Source of the DNA: Flavobacterium johnsoniae
GTDB taxonomy: Bacteria; Bacteroidota; Bacteroidia; Flavobacteriales; Flavobacteriaceae
Assembly (NCBI RefSeq): GCF_001879205.1
Contig: NZ_MLFK01000005.1
Location: 620,001 to 684,000, forward strand
Length of the DNA stretch: 64,000 bases
Direction: 5' to 3'
The position numbers and the translations under genes were made by a program. Of this stretch, positions 1 to 13,203 are shown piece by piece. Positions within the stretch are counted from its first letter, which is position 1, and every line of letters starts with the position of its first letter. The notes beneath the pieces were generated by a model. The model had not been told where the DNA came from and ran no database searches. It was given only the letters and a program-made list of their open reading frames with translations.

Positions 1-3590
<3,590 letters not shown>

Positions 3591-3662
3591 CTTCTTTTTT
3601 AGTGATTTTTTGAGGAATCAAAAAGGCTGCTATTCCTTTTTTCTTCTAAGTGATTGATTGAT

Positions 3663-4319
3663 TTATTTTGTGATTAATGATTGTATAAAGGATTCTTCTA
3701 TTGAAGTAAAATCTTTAAAAATATAGTCAGCTTCATGTAAAATTGTTTCCTCACCAATTCCTACACTTACCATTCCGCCTATGTTTGCTGCCTGAATTCC
3801 GGCAACAGAATCTTCAAATACGATTGAATCTTTTGGATCAATATGTAATAATTGAGCTGCTTTTAAGAAAACTTCCGGATCTGGTTTTGCATTGGTCACA
3901 TCGTTTCCGTCAACAATAACATCGAAATACGAAATGATTCCGGTTTTCTCTAAAATTGGTCTTGCATTTTTACTGGCAGAGCCCAATGCAATTCCTTGTT
4001 TTTTATCTTTTAATAATTGCAGTGTTTTAAAAACACCAGGAAGAATCTCACTTTCGTCCATGTCAACTAAATAAGATAAATAATCTTCATTTTTTTGAAT
4101 TAACCATTTGTCTTTGTCTTCCTGAGACGCCTCAACATTGCCTAATCCAAGTATAATGTCTAACGAACGAACACGGCTTACGCCTTTTAAAAGTTCGTTG
4201 TCTTCATGCGTAAAATTTATGTTTAGAGATTGTGCAATTTTCTGCCATGCCAAAAAGTGGTATTTAGCAGTATCAACGATTACTCCATCGAGATCGAATA
4301 TGAATGCTTTTTTGTTCAT
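3663..4319 (-). CDS. pgmB: beta-phosphoglucomutase
   Basis: A 218-residue HAD-superfamily protein with the DLDGV nucleophile motif (Asp9 nucleophile, Asp11 general acid/base). It has a helical cap starting with YHFLAW, a GSAS motif II (about residues 113-116), the Lys of KPDPEVF, and the EDSVAGIQAA metal-binding motif. The cap loop and the motif spacing are those of beta-phosphoglucomutase rather than of phosphoglycolate phosphatase. It converts beta-D-glucose-1-phosphate, the product of the adjacent GH65 phosphorylase, into glucose-6-phosphate for glycolysis. It lies 18 nt behind the MFS gene and 72 nt ahead of GH65, so it is almost certainly co-transcribed with them. Confidence 0.93.
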   Translation of the reverse strand: MNKKAFIFDLDGVIVDTAKYHFLAWQKIAQSLNINFTHEDNELLKGVSRVRSLDIILGLGNVEASQEDKDKWLIQKNEDYLSYLVDMDESEILPGVFKTLQLLKDKKQGIALGSASKNARPILEKTGIISYFDVIVDGNDVTNAKPDPEVFLKAAQLLHIDPKDSIVFEDSVAGIQAANIGGMVSVGIGEETILHEADYIFKDFTSIEESFIQSLITK

Positions 4320-4337
4320 TTTAAAAGGAATTCTTCT

Positions 4338-5693
4338 TTATGATTTTAGAATAGTGTCGTCTACATCTTTTACTTTATAGACTAAAAGAGCGGCAATTAA
4401 AAAACTTACTCCGCTGGTAATTAAGGCATAAATTGCATCGCCATTGTAAAGATATTTTACAATTGGACCGCCAATTAATGCGTTTACAATTTGAGGAATA
4501 ACAACAAAGAAGTTGAAGATTCCCATGTAAACTCCCATCTTTTTTGGGGCAATTGATCCTGCAAGAATCGCATAAGGCATTGCCAGAATACTAGCCCATG
4601 CAACTCCAATTAAAATCATTGGCAGCACGACCCAGTCTTCATTTGGCATAAAATAAATGGATATTAAACCAACTCCGCCAATAATTAATGAAACGGCGTG
4701 AGTTGATTTTCGGCCAATTTTTTTTGCGATGTACGGTAAGAAAAACAAAGCGACAATGGCAGAAACTAAATTGTAAACACCAAATAAAATTCCAACCCAA
4801 TCACCAGCGTCTTGATATTGCTGGCTTGACGTGTCTTCTAATGGCAGTCCGTAAATATGATGCGCGATTGCCGGAGTGGTAAAAACCCACATTCCAAATA
4901 ATCCAAACCAAGAGAAAAACTGTACCCAGCTCAGCTGACGCATTGTAGTTGGCATTTTTGCAAAATCAGTAAAAATGTCTGTGATTTTTGATTTTTCCTC
5001 AGAATCAGAAAACACCTCATTTTGCGGATCTTCAAATTTTGCTAACTCTTCTGGCGAGTATTCTTTGGTTGTGAATAAGGTTACCAGGATGGAACCAATT
5101 AAAACCGCTGCACCAATTATAAATGATAAAGTAAGGTTTAAAGGCACACTTCCGGGAACGGTACTGTTTGAAATGTTAAAGTACTTTGTTAAAACATAAG
5201 GCAATGCTGAACCAATAACAGCTCCAAAACCAATTAATGAAGTTTGAATACTAAATCCTGCAGTACGCTGGTCTGTTCTTAAATTATCACCAACAAGCGC
5301 GCGAAACGGCTCCATGGCAATGTTGAAAGATGCATCCATAATCATTAACATTCCGGCTCCCACCCATAAAGCAGGTAAAACGGAAATGAAAATATTAGCT
5401 TGCGGCATTAAGATTAATCCAACCGAAGCTAAAATAGCACCTACAAGAAAAAAAGGTTTTCGTCTGCCGAATCTTCCCCAGGTTTTATCGCTGTAATGAC
5501 CAATGATTGGCTGTACTATTAACCCCATAAGAGGAGCAATAATCCAGAACCATGAAAGTTCATGTACGTCGGCACCAAAAATTTGAAGAATTCTGCTGGC
5601 ATTTGCGTTTTGTAGAGCAAACCCCATTTGTATTCCCAAGAAACCGAAACTCATGTTCCAAATTTCCCAGAAACTTAATTTACGCTTTTCCAT
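4338..5693 (-). CDS. MFS sugar transporter, probable inner-membrane maltose importer
   Basis: A 451-residue polytopic protein with about 12 hydrophobic segments. The loop between helices 2 and 3 contains GHYSDKTWGRFGRRKPF, the conserved motif of the sucrose/maltose (SLC45/GPH-like) carriers of the major facilitator superfamily, and RALVGDN is also present. The predicted role is proton-coupled import of maltose into the cytoplasm, where GH65 and PgmB act. It is the first gene of the minus-strand catabolic operon. A perfect inverted repeat at 5719-5737 lies between its candidate -33 and -7 elements, suggesting control by the LacI-type protein encoded next door. Substrate assignment is from context only. 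Confidence 0.88.
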   Translation of the reverse strand: MEKRKLSFWEIWNMSFGFLGIQMGFALQNANASRILQIFGADVHELSWFWIIAPLMGLIVQPIIGHYSDKTWGRFGRRKPFFLVGAILASVGLILMPQANIFISVLPALWVGAGMLMIMDASFNIAMEPFRALVGDNLRTDQRTAGFSIQTSLIGFGAVIGSALPYVLTKYFNISNSTVPGSVPLNLTLSFIIGAAVLIGSILVTLFTTKEYSPEELAKFEDPQNEVFSDSEEKSKITDIFTDFAKMPTTMRQLSWVQFFSWFGLFGMWVFTTPAIAHHIYGLPLEDTSSQQYQDAGDWVGILFGVYNLVSAIVALFFLPYIAKKIGRKSTHAVSLIIGGVGLISIYFMPNEDWVVLPMILIGVAWASILAMPYAILAGSIAPKKMGVYMGIFNFFVVIPQIVNALIGGPIVKYLYNGDAIYALITSGVSFLIAALLVYKVKDVDDTILKS

Positions 5694-5718
5694 TATCGTA
5701 ATTTGTGAAAAATTATAC

Positions 5719-5737
5719 GATAAGCGCTTTGCTTATC
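5719..5737. promoter_or_regulatory. Inverted repeat in the promoter of the MFS-pgmB-GH65-GH97 operon; candidate operator
   Basis: GATAAGC-N5-GCTTATC is a perfect 7+7 inverted repeat with a second small palindrome AAGCGCTT inside it, 25 nt upstream of the MFS start codon. On the minus strand it sits between a TTG and a TAATTTTT that could be the -33 and -7 elements (spacing about 21). That is a normal place for a repressor operator. The neighbouring LacI-family gene is the obvious candidate binder; this is inference. Confidence 0.45.
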
Positions 5738-5819
5738 AAAACTTACTGTTTTTTTCGAAGTAAAAGTAAAAGCCTTGACGGCCGTAAAAGTATAAATTAT
5801 TTTTAGATATATGCTAACA

Positions 5820-5848
5820 AAAAAGCCATAAATATTTTTTATGGCTTT
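5820..5848 (-). terminator. Rho-independent terminator of the LacI-type gene
   Basis: AAAGCCATAAA pairs with TTTATGGCTTT across a short loop, with a T-run on the minus strand after the stem. It lies 24 nt beyond the stop codon of the regulator gene, so the regulator and the MFS operon are separate transcription units. Confidence 0.75.
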
Positions 5849-5871
5849 AGAAAGTGTTGATTTTAAGAAAA

Positions 5872-6903
5872 TTAGTCAGTAGATTCTCTTTTTATTAAAT
5901 GTGTTTCTATAACTTCTGTAGTGTAGTTTTCGTTTTCTTCTTCGTCATCATCGTGTTCGGCTTCGAGTCTTTCAATTAGCATTTTGGCGGCTTTATTTCC
6001 CATTTTTTCACCGCTCTGGCTTACGGTTGTAATACTTGGAGTCGAGTATTTTGAGATGATTCCGTCTGTAAAAGCAATTACGGCTAAATCTTCCGGAACT
6101 TTTAATCCCATTTTTGATGCAGTTTTAATAATTGTTACTGCAAAAAGCTCATTTACTGCAAAAACGGCATCAAAAGCTCTGTCGTGTAAAAGCTGTGAAA
6201 TAGTAATTTCGCAGGTATCGACATCTTCAATTTTGATGATTAAATCTTCGTTGAATGGAATTCCGTTGTCTAAAAGTGCTTTTTCGTAGCCGTCGGTTCT
6301 TAATTTCCCAACACTTACATAATCGACAGTTGTAACCAGAGCAATTTTTTTTCTTCCATTATCTATCAAACTCTGAACGGCTTCATAGGCAGCGGCTTTA
6401 TCATCAATAATCACTTTGTCACATAAAATATCATTGGTTACACGGTCGAACATTACCACCGGCATCCCTTGATTGATAACTTCGGTGATGTGGTGAAAGT
6501 CACCTTTAAACTGCGTTTCTTTAGAAAGAGACATGATAAAACCATCGATACTTCCGTTGGCTAACATTTCCATATTCAGTACTTCTTTATCAAAAGAATC
6601 ATCAGATAAACAAATGACAACACTGTAGCCGTTTTCGTTGGCAACCTGCTCGATTCCGTTGATTACAGTAGAGAAAAAATAATGTACAATTTCCGGAATG
6701 ATAATGCCAATACTTTTGGTTTTTCGGTTTTTTAAACTAAGGGCAATATTGTTGGGTTTGTAGTTGTAAAACTTTGCAAAAGCCTGCACTTTTAATCGTG
6801 TTTCTTCTCCAATTTCAAGACTGTTTCTAAGTGATTTTGAGACAGTTGAAATAGAAACGTCAAGTTCTTTTGCAATCTGTTTTAGGGTTATTTTGCGTTT
6901 CAT
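5872..6903 (-). CDS. LacI/GalR-family transcriptional regulator of the maltose/starch locus
   Basis: A 343-residue LacI-family protein. Residues 4-50 form the DNA-binding helix-turn-helix and hinge (ITLKQIAKELDVSISTVSKS). The rest is a periplasmic-binding-protein-like sensor domain with typical stretches such as KSIGIIIPEI near residue 63 and GFIMSLSKET near residue 140. It stands alone between two sugar operons, with its own terminator. Bacteroides Sus loci use the membrane sensor SusR instead; in Flavobacterium-type loci a LacI-type protein takes this place. It probably senses maltose or a derivative and controls the divergent susC operon, the MFS operon, or both. Effector and operators are inferred. 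Confidence 0.9.
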   Translation of the reverse strand: MKRKITLKQIAKELDVSISTVSKSLRNSLEIGEETRLKVQAFAKFYNYKPNNIALSLKNRKTKSIGIIIPEIVHYFFSTVINGIEQVANENGYSVVICLSDDSFDKEVLNMEMLANGSIDGFIMSLSKETQFKGDFHHITEVINQGMPVVMFDRVTNDILCDKVIIDDKAAAYEAVQSLIDNGRKKIALVTTVDYVSVGKLRTDGYEKALLDNGIPFNEDLIIKIEDVDTCEITISQLLHDRAFDAVFAVNELFAVTIIKTASKMGLKVPEDLAVIAFTDGIISKYSTPSITTVSQSGEKMGNKAAKMLIERLEAEHDDDEEENENYTTEVIETHLIKRESTD

Positions 6904-7011
6904 GGGTTTTATTAAAAAAAATCTAATTATTAATAAAGGTATCTTTTATTTTGTGATTTGACATTTTTTGACTGAAAAGATTACAAAATATAGAAAGTTT
7001 TCAACACTACC

Positions 7012-7073
7012 ACGTTTTCGTAACTCAATAAAAATAGTCTCAGGTCGAGCACGTTAATAAATTCATAATTTTG
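7012..7073 (+). promoter_or_regulatory. susC promoter region: -7 element and a small upstream palindrome
   Basis: TAATTTTG at 7066-7073 matches the Bacteroidota -7 consensus TAnnTTTG exactly, 65 nt ahead of the susC ATG. No TTG lies at the usual distance upstream, which is compatible with an activator-dependent promoter. ACG-TTTT-CGT at 7012-7021 is a short palindrome about 45 nt upstream of the -7 box and could be part of a regulator site; this last point is weak. Confidence 0.45.
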
Positions 7074-7138
7074 AAATTCGAAGTAAAATTAAAAACTTAA
7101 CTAACAATCACAAACTCAAACTAATTTAAACAAAAAGT

Positions 7139-10120
7139 ATGAAAACAATTTACAAAAAGTTGTTATTTTTATTCCTATTGTTGCCGTTTACAGTGTTAGC
7201 TCAAAACACTCTAAATGGGACTGTTGTCGATAAAGCAACAGGTCAGCCAATACCGGGAGTAAACGTAAATGTACAAGGTGCTCCAAACGGTGCATCAACA
7301 GGATTTGATGGAAGTTACCAGCTGTCAAATGTTAAAAACGGCAGTAAAATCGTTGTTTCTTTCATTGGATACAAAACCGAAACAATTGACTATACTGGTC
7401 AGAAAACATTAAACGTAACTTTAGAAGAAGATACTAATCAGCTGAAAGAAGTTGTGGTACAAGTAGGTTACGGAACTGTTAAGAAAAAAGACGCAACAGG
7501 ATCTGTATCTCAAATTTCTGCTAAAGAATTTAACAAAGGGATCAACGTAACTCCAGAAACTTTAATTAGCGGCCGTATTGCAGGTGTTAATGTTGTTGGA
7601 GGAGGAGCTCCTGGCGCTAAAGCAGATATTAGAATTCGTGGTGGATCTTCATTAAGTGCTTCAAATGATCCTTTAATTATTTTAGACGGACTTCCGTTAA
7701 GTAATGCTGTACCAAGTGGAGCGACAAGTATTTTGTCTACTATTGATCCTAATGATATCGAATCATTTACGGTTCTTAAAGATGCATCTGCGGCAGCGAT
7801 TTACGGATCTAGAGCGGCAAATGGTGTGATTGTTATTACTACTAAAAAAGGAACAAAAGGCGGCGTAAAAGTTAACTTTAGTTCTCAGGTGGGTATAAAC
7901 ACAGTTGCAAATACAGTTGATGTGTTAAATGCTGATCAGTTCCGTGAATTGGTAAATACAAAAGGAAATGCTGCTCAAAAAGCAACAATGGGTACTGCAA
8001 GTACTAACTGGCAGGATGAAATTTTCCATACAGCATTAACTACTAACAATAATATCTCTGTAAGCGGTTCATTATTCAATAAATTGCCAGTACGTTTATC
8101 TGTAGGTAATGTTGATAATCCTGGAATCTTAAGAAACACTTCTTTTGAAAGAACTACGACATCGATATCGTTAAACCCTGTATTATTTGATAATCACTTA
8201 AAAATTGATATTAGCGGAAACTTATCTTTTAGTAAAAATCAATTTCAAGATGAAGATGCAGTTATTGGTGCTGCTATTAGTTTTGACCCAACTCAGTCGC
8301 CTTATCAGGCAGGTTCTCGTTATGGAGGTTATTTTGAATGGTTAGAGGCTAATGGAAACATTGCATTATTACCTGCAAAAAACCCTGTTGCAAGATTAAA
8401 TCAAGAAGATAAAAGATCTAAATCTACAAGAAAATGGGGTAACATTAGTGTAGACTATAGATTCCATTTCTTTGAAGATTTAAGAATCGTAGCCGAAGCC
8501 GGTATCGATAGATTTGACAGCAGTGGCTATAATAGACAAAGTACAGAAAGTATTTTAGGTTTTCAGCCAAATGCTTTTACTTCGCCAAATTATGTGAATT
8601 TAGGAAACTACGATACTTATACTGATGATCTTCAGAATAAAAACTTAAATACTTACTTGAATTATACTAAAACTTTAGGTAAATTTAAGATTGATGCAAC
8701 AGCTGGTTATAACTATCAATTGTTTCAAAAAGAAAAATACCAATCAGGAGCACTTACACAGCCTGAGGCTACTAGAAATGAAGATGTTATAACTGATCCG
8801 GATATCAATTTACAGTCTTACTTTGGTCGTTTAAACTTAGGTTACGACAGCAGATACTTACTGACTTTAAATTACAGAAGAGATGGTACTTCACGTTTTT
8901 CTGAAGAAAACAGATGGGGTAACTTTATGGGAGGTGCTTTTGCATGGAATGTTGCTGAAGAGTCTTTCTTAAAAGATAACGAAACACTTTCTAGTTTAAA
9001 ACTAAGAGTTGGTTACGGTACAACAGGGCAGCAGGATATTTCTGCTCAATACGATTATTTACGAAGAGTAACATTGGGTACAGTTAATACTCAATATGTA
9101 TTTAATGGTGTTGTTTACAGAACAGCAAGACCAGAAGGATATAATTCAAATATCAAATGGGAAGAGTTAGCAGAGATGAACTTAGGTTTTGATTTTGGAT
9201 TCTTAAAAGACAGAATTACAGGTTCGCTTAACTATTTTGATAAAAAATCAACAGATTTATTAGCAGATGTCTTGGTTCCTGACGGAGCTAACTTAAGAAA
9301 CCAAGGTTTTAATAATATTGGTAATTTAAGAACAAAAGGACTTGAGTTCAGTCTTCAGTCTGATATTGTTAAAAATGACAATTTAACTTGGAATGTAGCT
9401 GTTAATGCTACTTACTTAGATCAAAAAATTGAAAACTTAGGTCAGACAGTTCCTGGTTTTGAAGGATATGAAGTAGGAGATAACATTAAAGGTGGAAACG
9501 GAAACAAAGTTCTTATTAATACAGTAGGATACGCTCCAAATTCATTCTTTGTATACGAGCAATTGTACGATGCTAATAAAAAACCAATCGCAGGAGCTTA
9601 TGTAGACAGAAATGGAGATGGTAAAATAGATGCTTCAGATCGTTATAGATATAAAAAACCAACAGCAGATTATACTTTTGGTTTATTTTCAACTTTAAAC
9701 TACAAAAAGTTTGATTTTACAATGAACTGGAGAGCTAGTTTAGGTAATTACATTTTTGATAATGTGAACTCTAACTTAGGTTATTCTGATGCTGCCTTAA
9801 GAAGAAATGATGATTTGTCTAATGTTAGTTCAGATTATTTAAATACAGGCTTTAAGTTTGAAGATAACGGAACACAACGTTATTTATCCAATTACTATGT
9901 AAAAGATGCTTCTTTTATTAAGCTGGATAACGTAACAGTTGGATATACTTTAGATAAATCAGTATTAAAAGATGTTTCTTTAAGATTCTCAGCTGGTGTT
10001 CAGAACGTTTTTGTACTTACAAAATATGATGGGTTAGATCCGGAGAAATTTAACGGAATTGACGGTAATGTTTACCCAAGAGCAAGAACTTTCTTGTTTG
10101 GAGTAAATGCAAGTTTCTAA
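7139..10120 (+). CDS. SusC/RagA-family TonB-dependent outer-membrane transporter
   Basis: A 993-residue outer-membrane protein. It has a signal peptide (about residues 1-21, ending LAQ), then a carboxypeptidase-D-like beta-sandwich (about 22-98) with the typical GTVVDKATGQPIPGVNV start. A TonB-plug domain follows (about 110-235) with DIRIRGGSSL, DGLPL and the SusC signature ASAAAIYGSRAANGVI, and then a long 22-strand barrel ending in Phe. It imports maltooligosaccharides using TonB energy together with the SusD lipoprotein encoded 37 nt downstream. Position next to GH97, GH13 and GH65 genes supports starch-derived substrates. Confidence 0.95.
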   Translation: MKTIYKKLLFLFLLLPFTVLAQNTLNGTVVDKATGQPIPGVNVNVQGAPNGASTGFDGSYQLSNVKNGSKIVVSFIGYKTETIDYTGQKTLNVTLEEDTNQLKEVVVQVGYGTVKKKDATGSVSQISAKEFNKGINVTPETLISGRIAGVNVVGGGAPGAKADIRIRGGSSLSASNDPLIILDGLPLSNAVPSGATSILSTIDPNDIESFTVLKDASAAAIYGSRAANGVIVITTKKGTKGGVKVNFSSQVGINTVANTVDVLNADQFRELVNTKGNAAQKATMGTASTNWQDEIFHTALTTNNNISVSGSLFNKLPVRLSVGNVDNPGILRNTSFERTTTSISLNPVLFDNHLKIDISGNLSFSKNQFQDEDAVIGAAISFDPTQSPYQAGSRYGGYFEWLEANGNIALLPAKNPVARLNQEDKRSKSTRKWGNISVDYRFHFFEDLRIVAEAGIDRFDSSGYNRQSTESILGFQPNAFTSPNYVNLGNYDTYTDDLQNKNLNTYLNYTKTLGKFKIDATAGYNYQLFQKEKYQSGALTQPEATRNEDVITDPDINLQSYFGRLNLGYDSRYLLTLNYRRDGTSRFSEENRWGNFMGGAFAWNVAEESFLKDNETLSSLKLRVGYGTTGQQDISAQYDYLRRVTLGTVNTQYVFNGVVYRTARPEGYNSNIKWEELAEMNLGFDFGFLKDRITGSLNYFDKKSTDLLADVLVPDGANLRNQGFNNIGNLRTKGLEFSLQSDIVKNDNLTWNVAVNATYLDQKIENLGQTVPGFEGYEVGDNIKGGNGNKVLINTVGYAPNSFFVYEQLYDANKKPIAGAYVDRNGDGKIDASDRYRYKKPTADYTFGLFSTLNYKKFDFTMNWRASLGNYIFDNVNSNLGYSDAALRRNDDLSNVSSDYLNTGFKFEDNGTQRYLSNYYVKDASFIKLDNVTVGYTLDKSVLKDVSLRFSAGVQNVFVLTKYDGLDPEKFNGIDGNVYPRARTFLFGVNASF

Positions 10121-10157
10121 ATAGTACATTGAAAAACAAAATTTTAAAACATACAAA

Positions 10158-11999
10158 ATGAAAATATCATTTAAATATATATCTTATTTTTTCCTATTCA
10201 TTCTAGGATTAAGTATGACGTTGACTTCGTGTACTGACGATTTGAACGTGACACCAAAGGATGATGATGAATTTTTATCTGAAACCTTTTTTCAGGACCC
10301 AACATCTTATAAGCAAGTATTAGCAAAATTATATGCCGGCTTATATGTAGGGGGTAATGATGGAGATGGAGCTCCAGATATTTCTGGTTTGGGCGGCGAT
10401 TTTAGCAGTTACTTACGATTGCTTTTTGTTACTCAGGAATTTTCTACTGATGAAGCAATTATTGCGTGGGCAGATGGAACTTTACCAACATTAAATACAC
10501 AAACTTGGTCTCCTGTTAATGAGTTTTTATACGGAACTTATTCTAGAGCTTCTTACCATATCAGTCTTGCAAATGAATTTTTAAGACAAACTACAGAGGA
10601 AAAACTTAATGCCAGAGGTGTTGATGCAAACCTAAAAGCTGAAATCGCTACTTTTAGAGCTGAAGCACGTTTTTTAAGAGCTTTCTCTTACGTGAACTTG
10701 ATGGATTTATTTGGAAATGTGCCAATTACTACAGAAAATGACCCAGTTGGATTCTTTTATCCGGAACAAAAATCAAGAGCAGAAGTTTTTGCGTATGTAG
10801 AGTCTGAGTTGAAAGATTTAGATAGCAGCCTTAAAGCTGCTAAATCAAACGAATATGGAAGAATAGATAAAGTTGCAGCTAAATTTTTATTGGCTCAGAT
10901 TTATTTAAACTCAAAAGTATATACAGGAACAGAAAGAAATAATGAAGCAGCAACGTTATGTACTGAAATTATTAATTCAGGATACACATTTGCCAATGTT
11001 CCTTATCGTCACTTATTTTCTGCTAACAATGACAGAAATGGTGCTGAGTCTGAATTTATTTTTCCAATTATCAGTGATGGAAATGCTATTAGAGCAACTG
11101 GTGGTGGAATGAGTTTTATTTTACATGCATCTATTGGAGGCAGTATTGATGCTGCTGCACAAGGTATGGATGGCGGATGGCAGGGAATCAGAACGCGCAA
11201 AGAATTTATAGCTAGTTTTGGTGCACCAATAAGTTCATTTGATTTTTATCAAACAAAAAGCAAAAACTTGGCAAACAATACAGGAATCTTAGTTAATAAA
11301 GATGGTCAGGCTTTTGATTCAAGCGATAAAAATGAAAAGGACGCAGGGTTCAATGCTAATAATACTTATTTATTTAATCTTGTAACGGGTAAAATTACCT
11401 TAAACGGTGTTGAAGTTGCCGCTCCAACTAGTTTTACTAATGCACCGGTTTCTTTAGGTAAACAACAAGTGTGGGGAGATAAGAGATTATACGCTTATAC
11501 TCCTGGGCAAGCATTAGATATTACTAATACATCAACATTTACGGATGGTTACGCATTGACTAAGTTTACAAACGTAAACTCAGATGGCTCAGCAGCTCAA
11601 AGAACAGATATACCAGATACTGATTTCCCAATGTTTAGACTTACAGATGCTTATTTAATGTATGCAGAAGCAACTTTGCGCGGGGCGGCATCAGGAAACA
11701 TAGGTACAGCTGTAGGTTATATTAACCAAATTAGAACGAGAGCTAATGCTCCTGCAATTACTGCAGCGGATTTAACACTTGATTTTATCTTGGCAGAAAG
11801 AGGAAGAGAATTGTACTGGGAATGCCACAGAAGAACTGATTTAATTCGTTTTGGGAAATTTACAGGAGGAGATAAAATCTGGCAATGGAAAGGTGGTGTT
11901 CAAAGCGGAACTGCTACATCTTCATTCAGAGATTTAATGCCAATTCCGGCTAAAACCATTCAGGCAAACCCAACATTGAAGCAAAATCCAGGATATTAA
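10158..11999 (+). CDS. SusD/RagB-family surface starch-binding lipoprotein
   Basis: A 613-residue lipoprotein. The signal peptide ends in a lipobox with Cys near residue 25 (LSMTLTSC), followed by acidic residues typical of Bacteroidota surface-exported lipoproteins. TPR-like helices carry the N-terminal half, for example FRAEARFLRAFSYVNLMDLF near residue 175. The C-terminal RagB/SusD domain ends with RGRELYWECHRRTDLIRFG near residue 556 and NPTLKQNPGY at the end. SusD caps the SusC barrel and binds oligosaccharide. It is long compared with Bacteroides SusD (about 550 residues), with extra sequence around residues 370-450. Confidence 0.95.
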   Translation: MKISFKYISYFFLFILGLSMTLTSCTDDLNVTPKDDDEFLSETFFQDPTSYKQVLAKLYAGLYVGGNDGDGAPDISGLGGDFSSYLRLLFVTQEFSTDEAIIAWADGTLPTLNTQTWSPVNEFLYGTYSRASYHISLANEFLRQTTEEKLNARGVDANLKAEIATFRAEARFLRAFSYVNLMDLFGNVPITTENDPVGFFYPEQKSRAEVFAYVESELKDLDSSLKAAKSNEYGRIDKVAAKFLLAQIYLNSKVYTGTERNNEAATLCTEIINSGYTFANVPYRHLFSANNDRNGAESEFIFPIISDGNAIRATGGGMSFILHASIGGSIDAAAQGMDGGWQGIRTRKEFIASFGAPISSFDFYQTKSKNLANNTGILVNKDGQAFDSSDKNEKDAGFNANNTYLFNLVTGKITLNGVEVAAPTSFTNAPVSLGKQQVWGDKRLYAYTPGQALDITNTSTFTDGYALTKFTNVNSDGSAAQRTDIPDTDFPMFRLTDAYLMYAEATLRGAASGNIGTAVGYINQIRTRANAPAITAADLTLDFILAERGRELYWECHRRTDLIRFGKFTGGDKIWQWKGGVQSGTATSSFRDLMPIPAKTIQANPTLKQNPGY

Positions 12000-12020
12000 C
12001 ACCTTATATAAAACAGTGAA

Positions 12021-13121
12021 ATGAAAAATATATATAAAATTTTAATCGCATTTATTGGTGTATTGGCGGTATCATGTAATGCTGATGCTGTTGACGAAAG
12101 ACCAATTGTTGAAGGTGTTTCTATACCAGAAATTACCGCACCTGCAACAGGAAAAGAATTTGTATTAAAGGCAGATGATGCAGCTAAAGAAGCGGCTAAG
12201 TTTACTTGGTCTGCGGCAAAATATACTAGTCCGGTAGCAGTAAACTATACGTTGTTAATTGATAAAAAAGGAGGTGACTTTAGTGCAGCAAAAACGCTTA
12301 AAGTAACTACAGGGAGTGTAACTGAGGTATCGGTCTTGGTTAAGGAGTTAAATCAGGCAGCAATAGAACTTGGTGGAAAACCAGAAGAAGCAGCTTTCTA
12401 TGATGTGAAAATCTCATCTAATATTTCTGGAGCAGTTCAGCAGTTTTCTAAAGGATTGATCACTATTAGTGTAACTCCTTATTTGGGGAGAGTTGTTTAT
12501 GAGTTTACAGATTGGTACTTAATTGGAGCAGCTGTAGCTGGCGGATGGGATAACAATGTTGATACCAAACACCAGCCAATGTTCAGAGATGGAAAAGAAG
12601 CCAATAAGTACAAGTTTGTAGGATATTTTAAAGCAGGTAATTTTAAATTGATTTCTGAAAAAGGAAGCTGGGCATCTCAACTTGGCAGAGCTAGCGATAG
12701 TTCTATTGAAATTAAAGATAATGCAGGAGAATTTACAATTCCAGCAGATGGATATTACGCTTTTGAGTTCAATACTACTTCTCTGAAATATACTTTAAAA
12801 GCTTATGAGGATGATGCTATAGCAAAAACATATGAGACAGTGGGTATTGTAGGAAGTGCCACTGGCAGCTGGGATGTTTCTACTGCATTAGATAAATCAG
12901 ATTTTGACAAACATGCCTGGTCATTATCAGGAAAAAATGCAGAATTGAATGATGGAGATGCTAAATTTAGAGCAAATAATTCCTGGGATGTGTCATGGGG
13001 AGGAACAACTCCATTCTCAGGTGGAGGAAACGGTGAAAACATACCAGTAGCAAAATCTAAATATGTAATTTATTTCAATGATTTAGATGGAAGTTATTTA
13101 ATGATTCCTAATCAGGAATAA
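12021..13121 (+). CDS. SusE/SusF-like starch-binding lipoprotein
   Basis: A 366-residue lipoprotein with lipobox Cys at about residue 19 (VLAVSC). An N-terminal SusE-type immunoglobulin-like domain (about 25-150) starts with EITAPATGKEFVL. Two carbohydrate-binding-type modules follow; the first begins near residue 168 (WYLIGAAVAGGWDNN) and the second near residue 275 (VGIVGSATGSWD). SusE/SusF proteins bind starch at the cell surface and raise affinity of the SusCD system. It follows SusD by 21 nt and is closed by a strong terminator at 13140-13170. The number of modules is judged only from the repeated W/D-rich starts. Confidence 0.88.
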   Translation: MKNIYKILIAFIGVLAVSCNADAVDERPIVEGVSIPEITAPATGKEFVLKADDAAKEAAKFTWSAAKYTSPVAVNYTLLIDKKGGDFSAAKTLKVTTGSVTEVSVLVKELNQAAIELGGKPEEAAFYDVKISSNISGAVQQFSKGLITISVTPYLGRVVYEFTDWYLIGAAVAGGWDNNVDTKHQPMFRDGKEANKYKFVGYFKAGNFKLISEKGSWASQLGRASDSSIEIKDNAGEFTIPADGYYAFEFNTTSLKYTLKAYEDDAIAKTYETVGIVGSATGSWDVSTALDKSDFDKHAWSLSGKNAELNDGDAKFRANNSWDVSWGGTTPFSGGGNGENIPVAKSKYVIYFNDLDGSYLMIPNQE

Positions 13122-13139
13122 AAATTTTCATAAATAATT

Positions 13140-13170
13140 AAAGGGCTATCTGCTAGGATAGCCCTTTTTT
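13140..13170 (+). terminator. Terminator after the susCDE operon
   Basis: AAGGGCTATC and GATAGCCCTT form a perfect 10-bp stem with a 6-nt loop followed by a T-run. The amylase start codon is only 33 nt further on, so amylase expression probably needs partial read-through; no separate promoter with consensus elements is visible in the 33 nt. Confidence 0.85.
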
Positions 13171-13203
13171 AATCAGGCTGACTAACCGAATAACCACAAC
13201 ATT

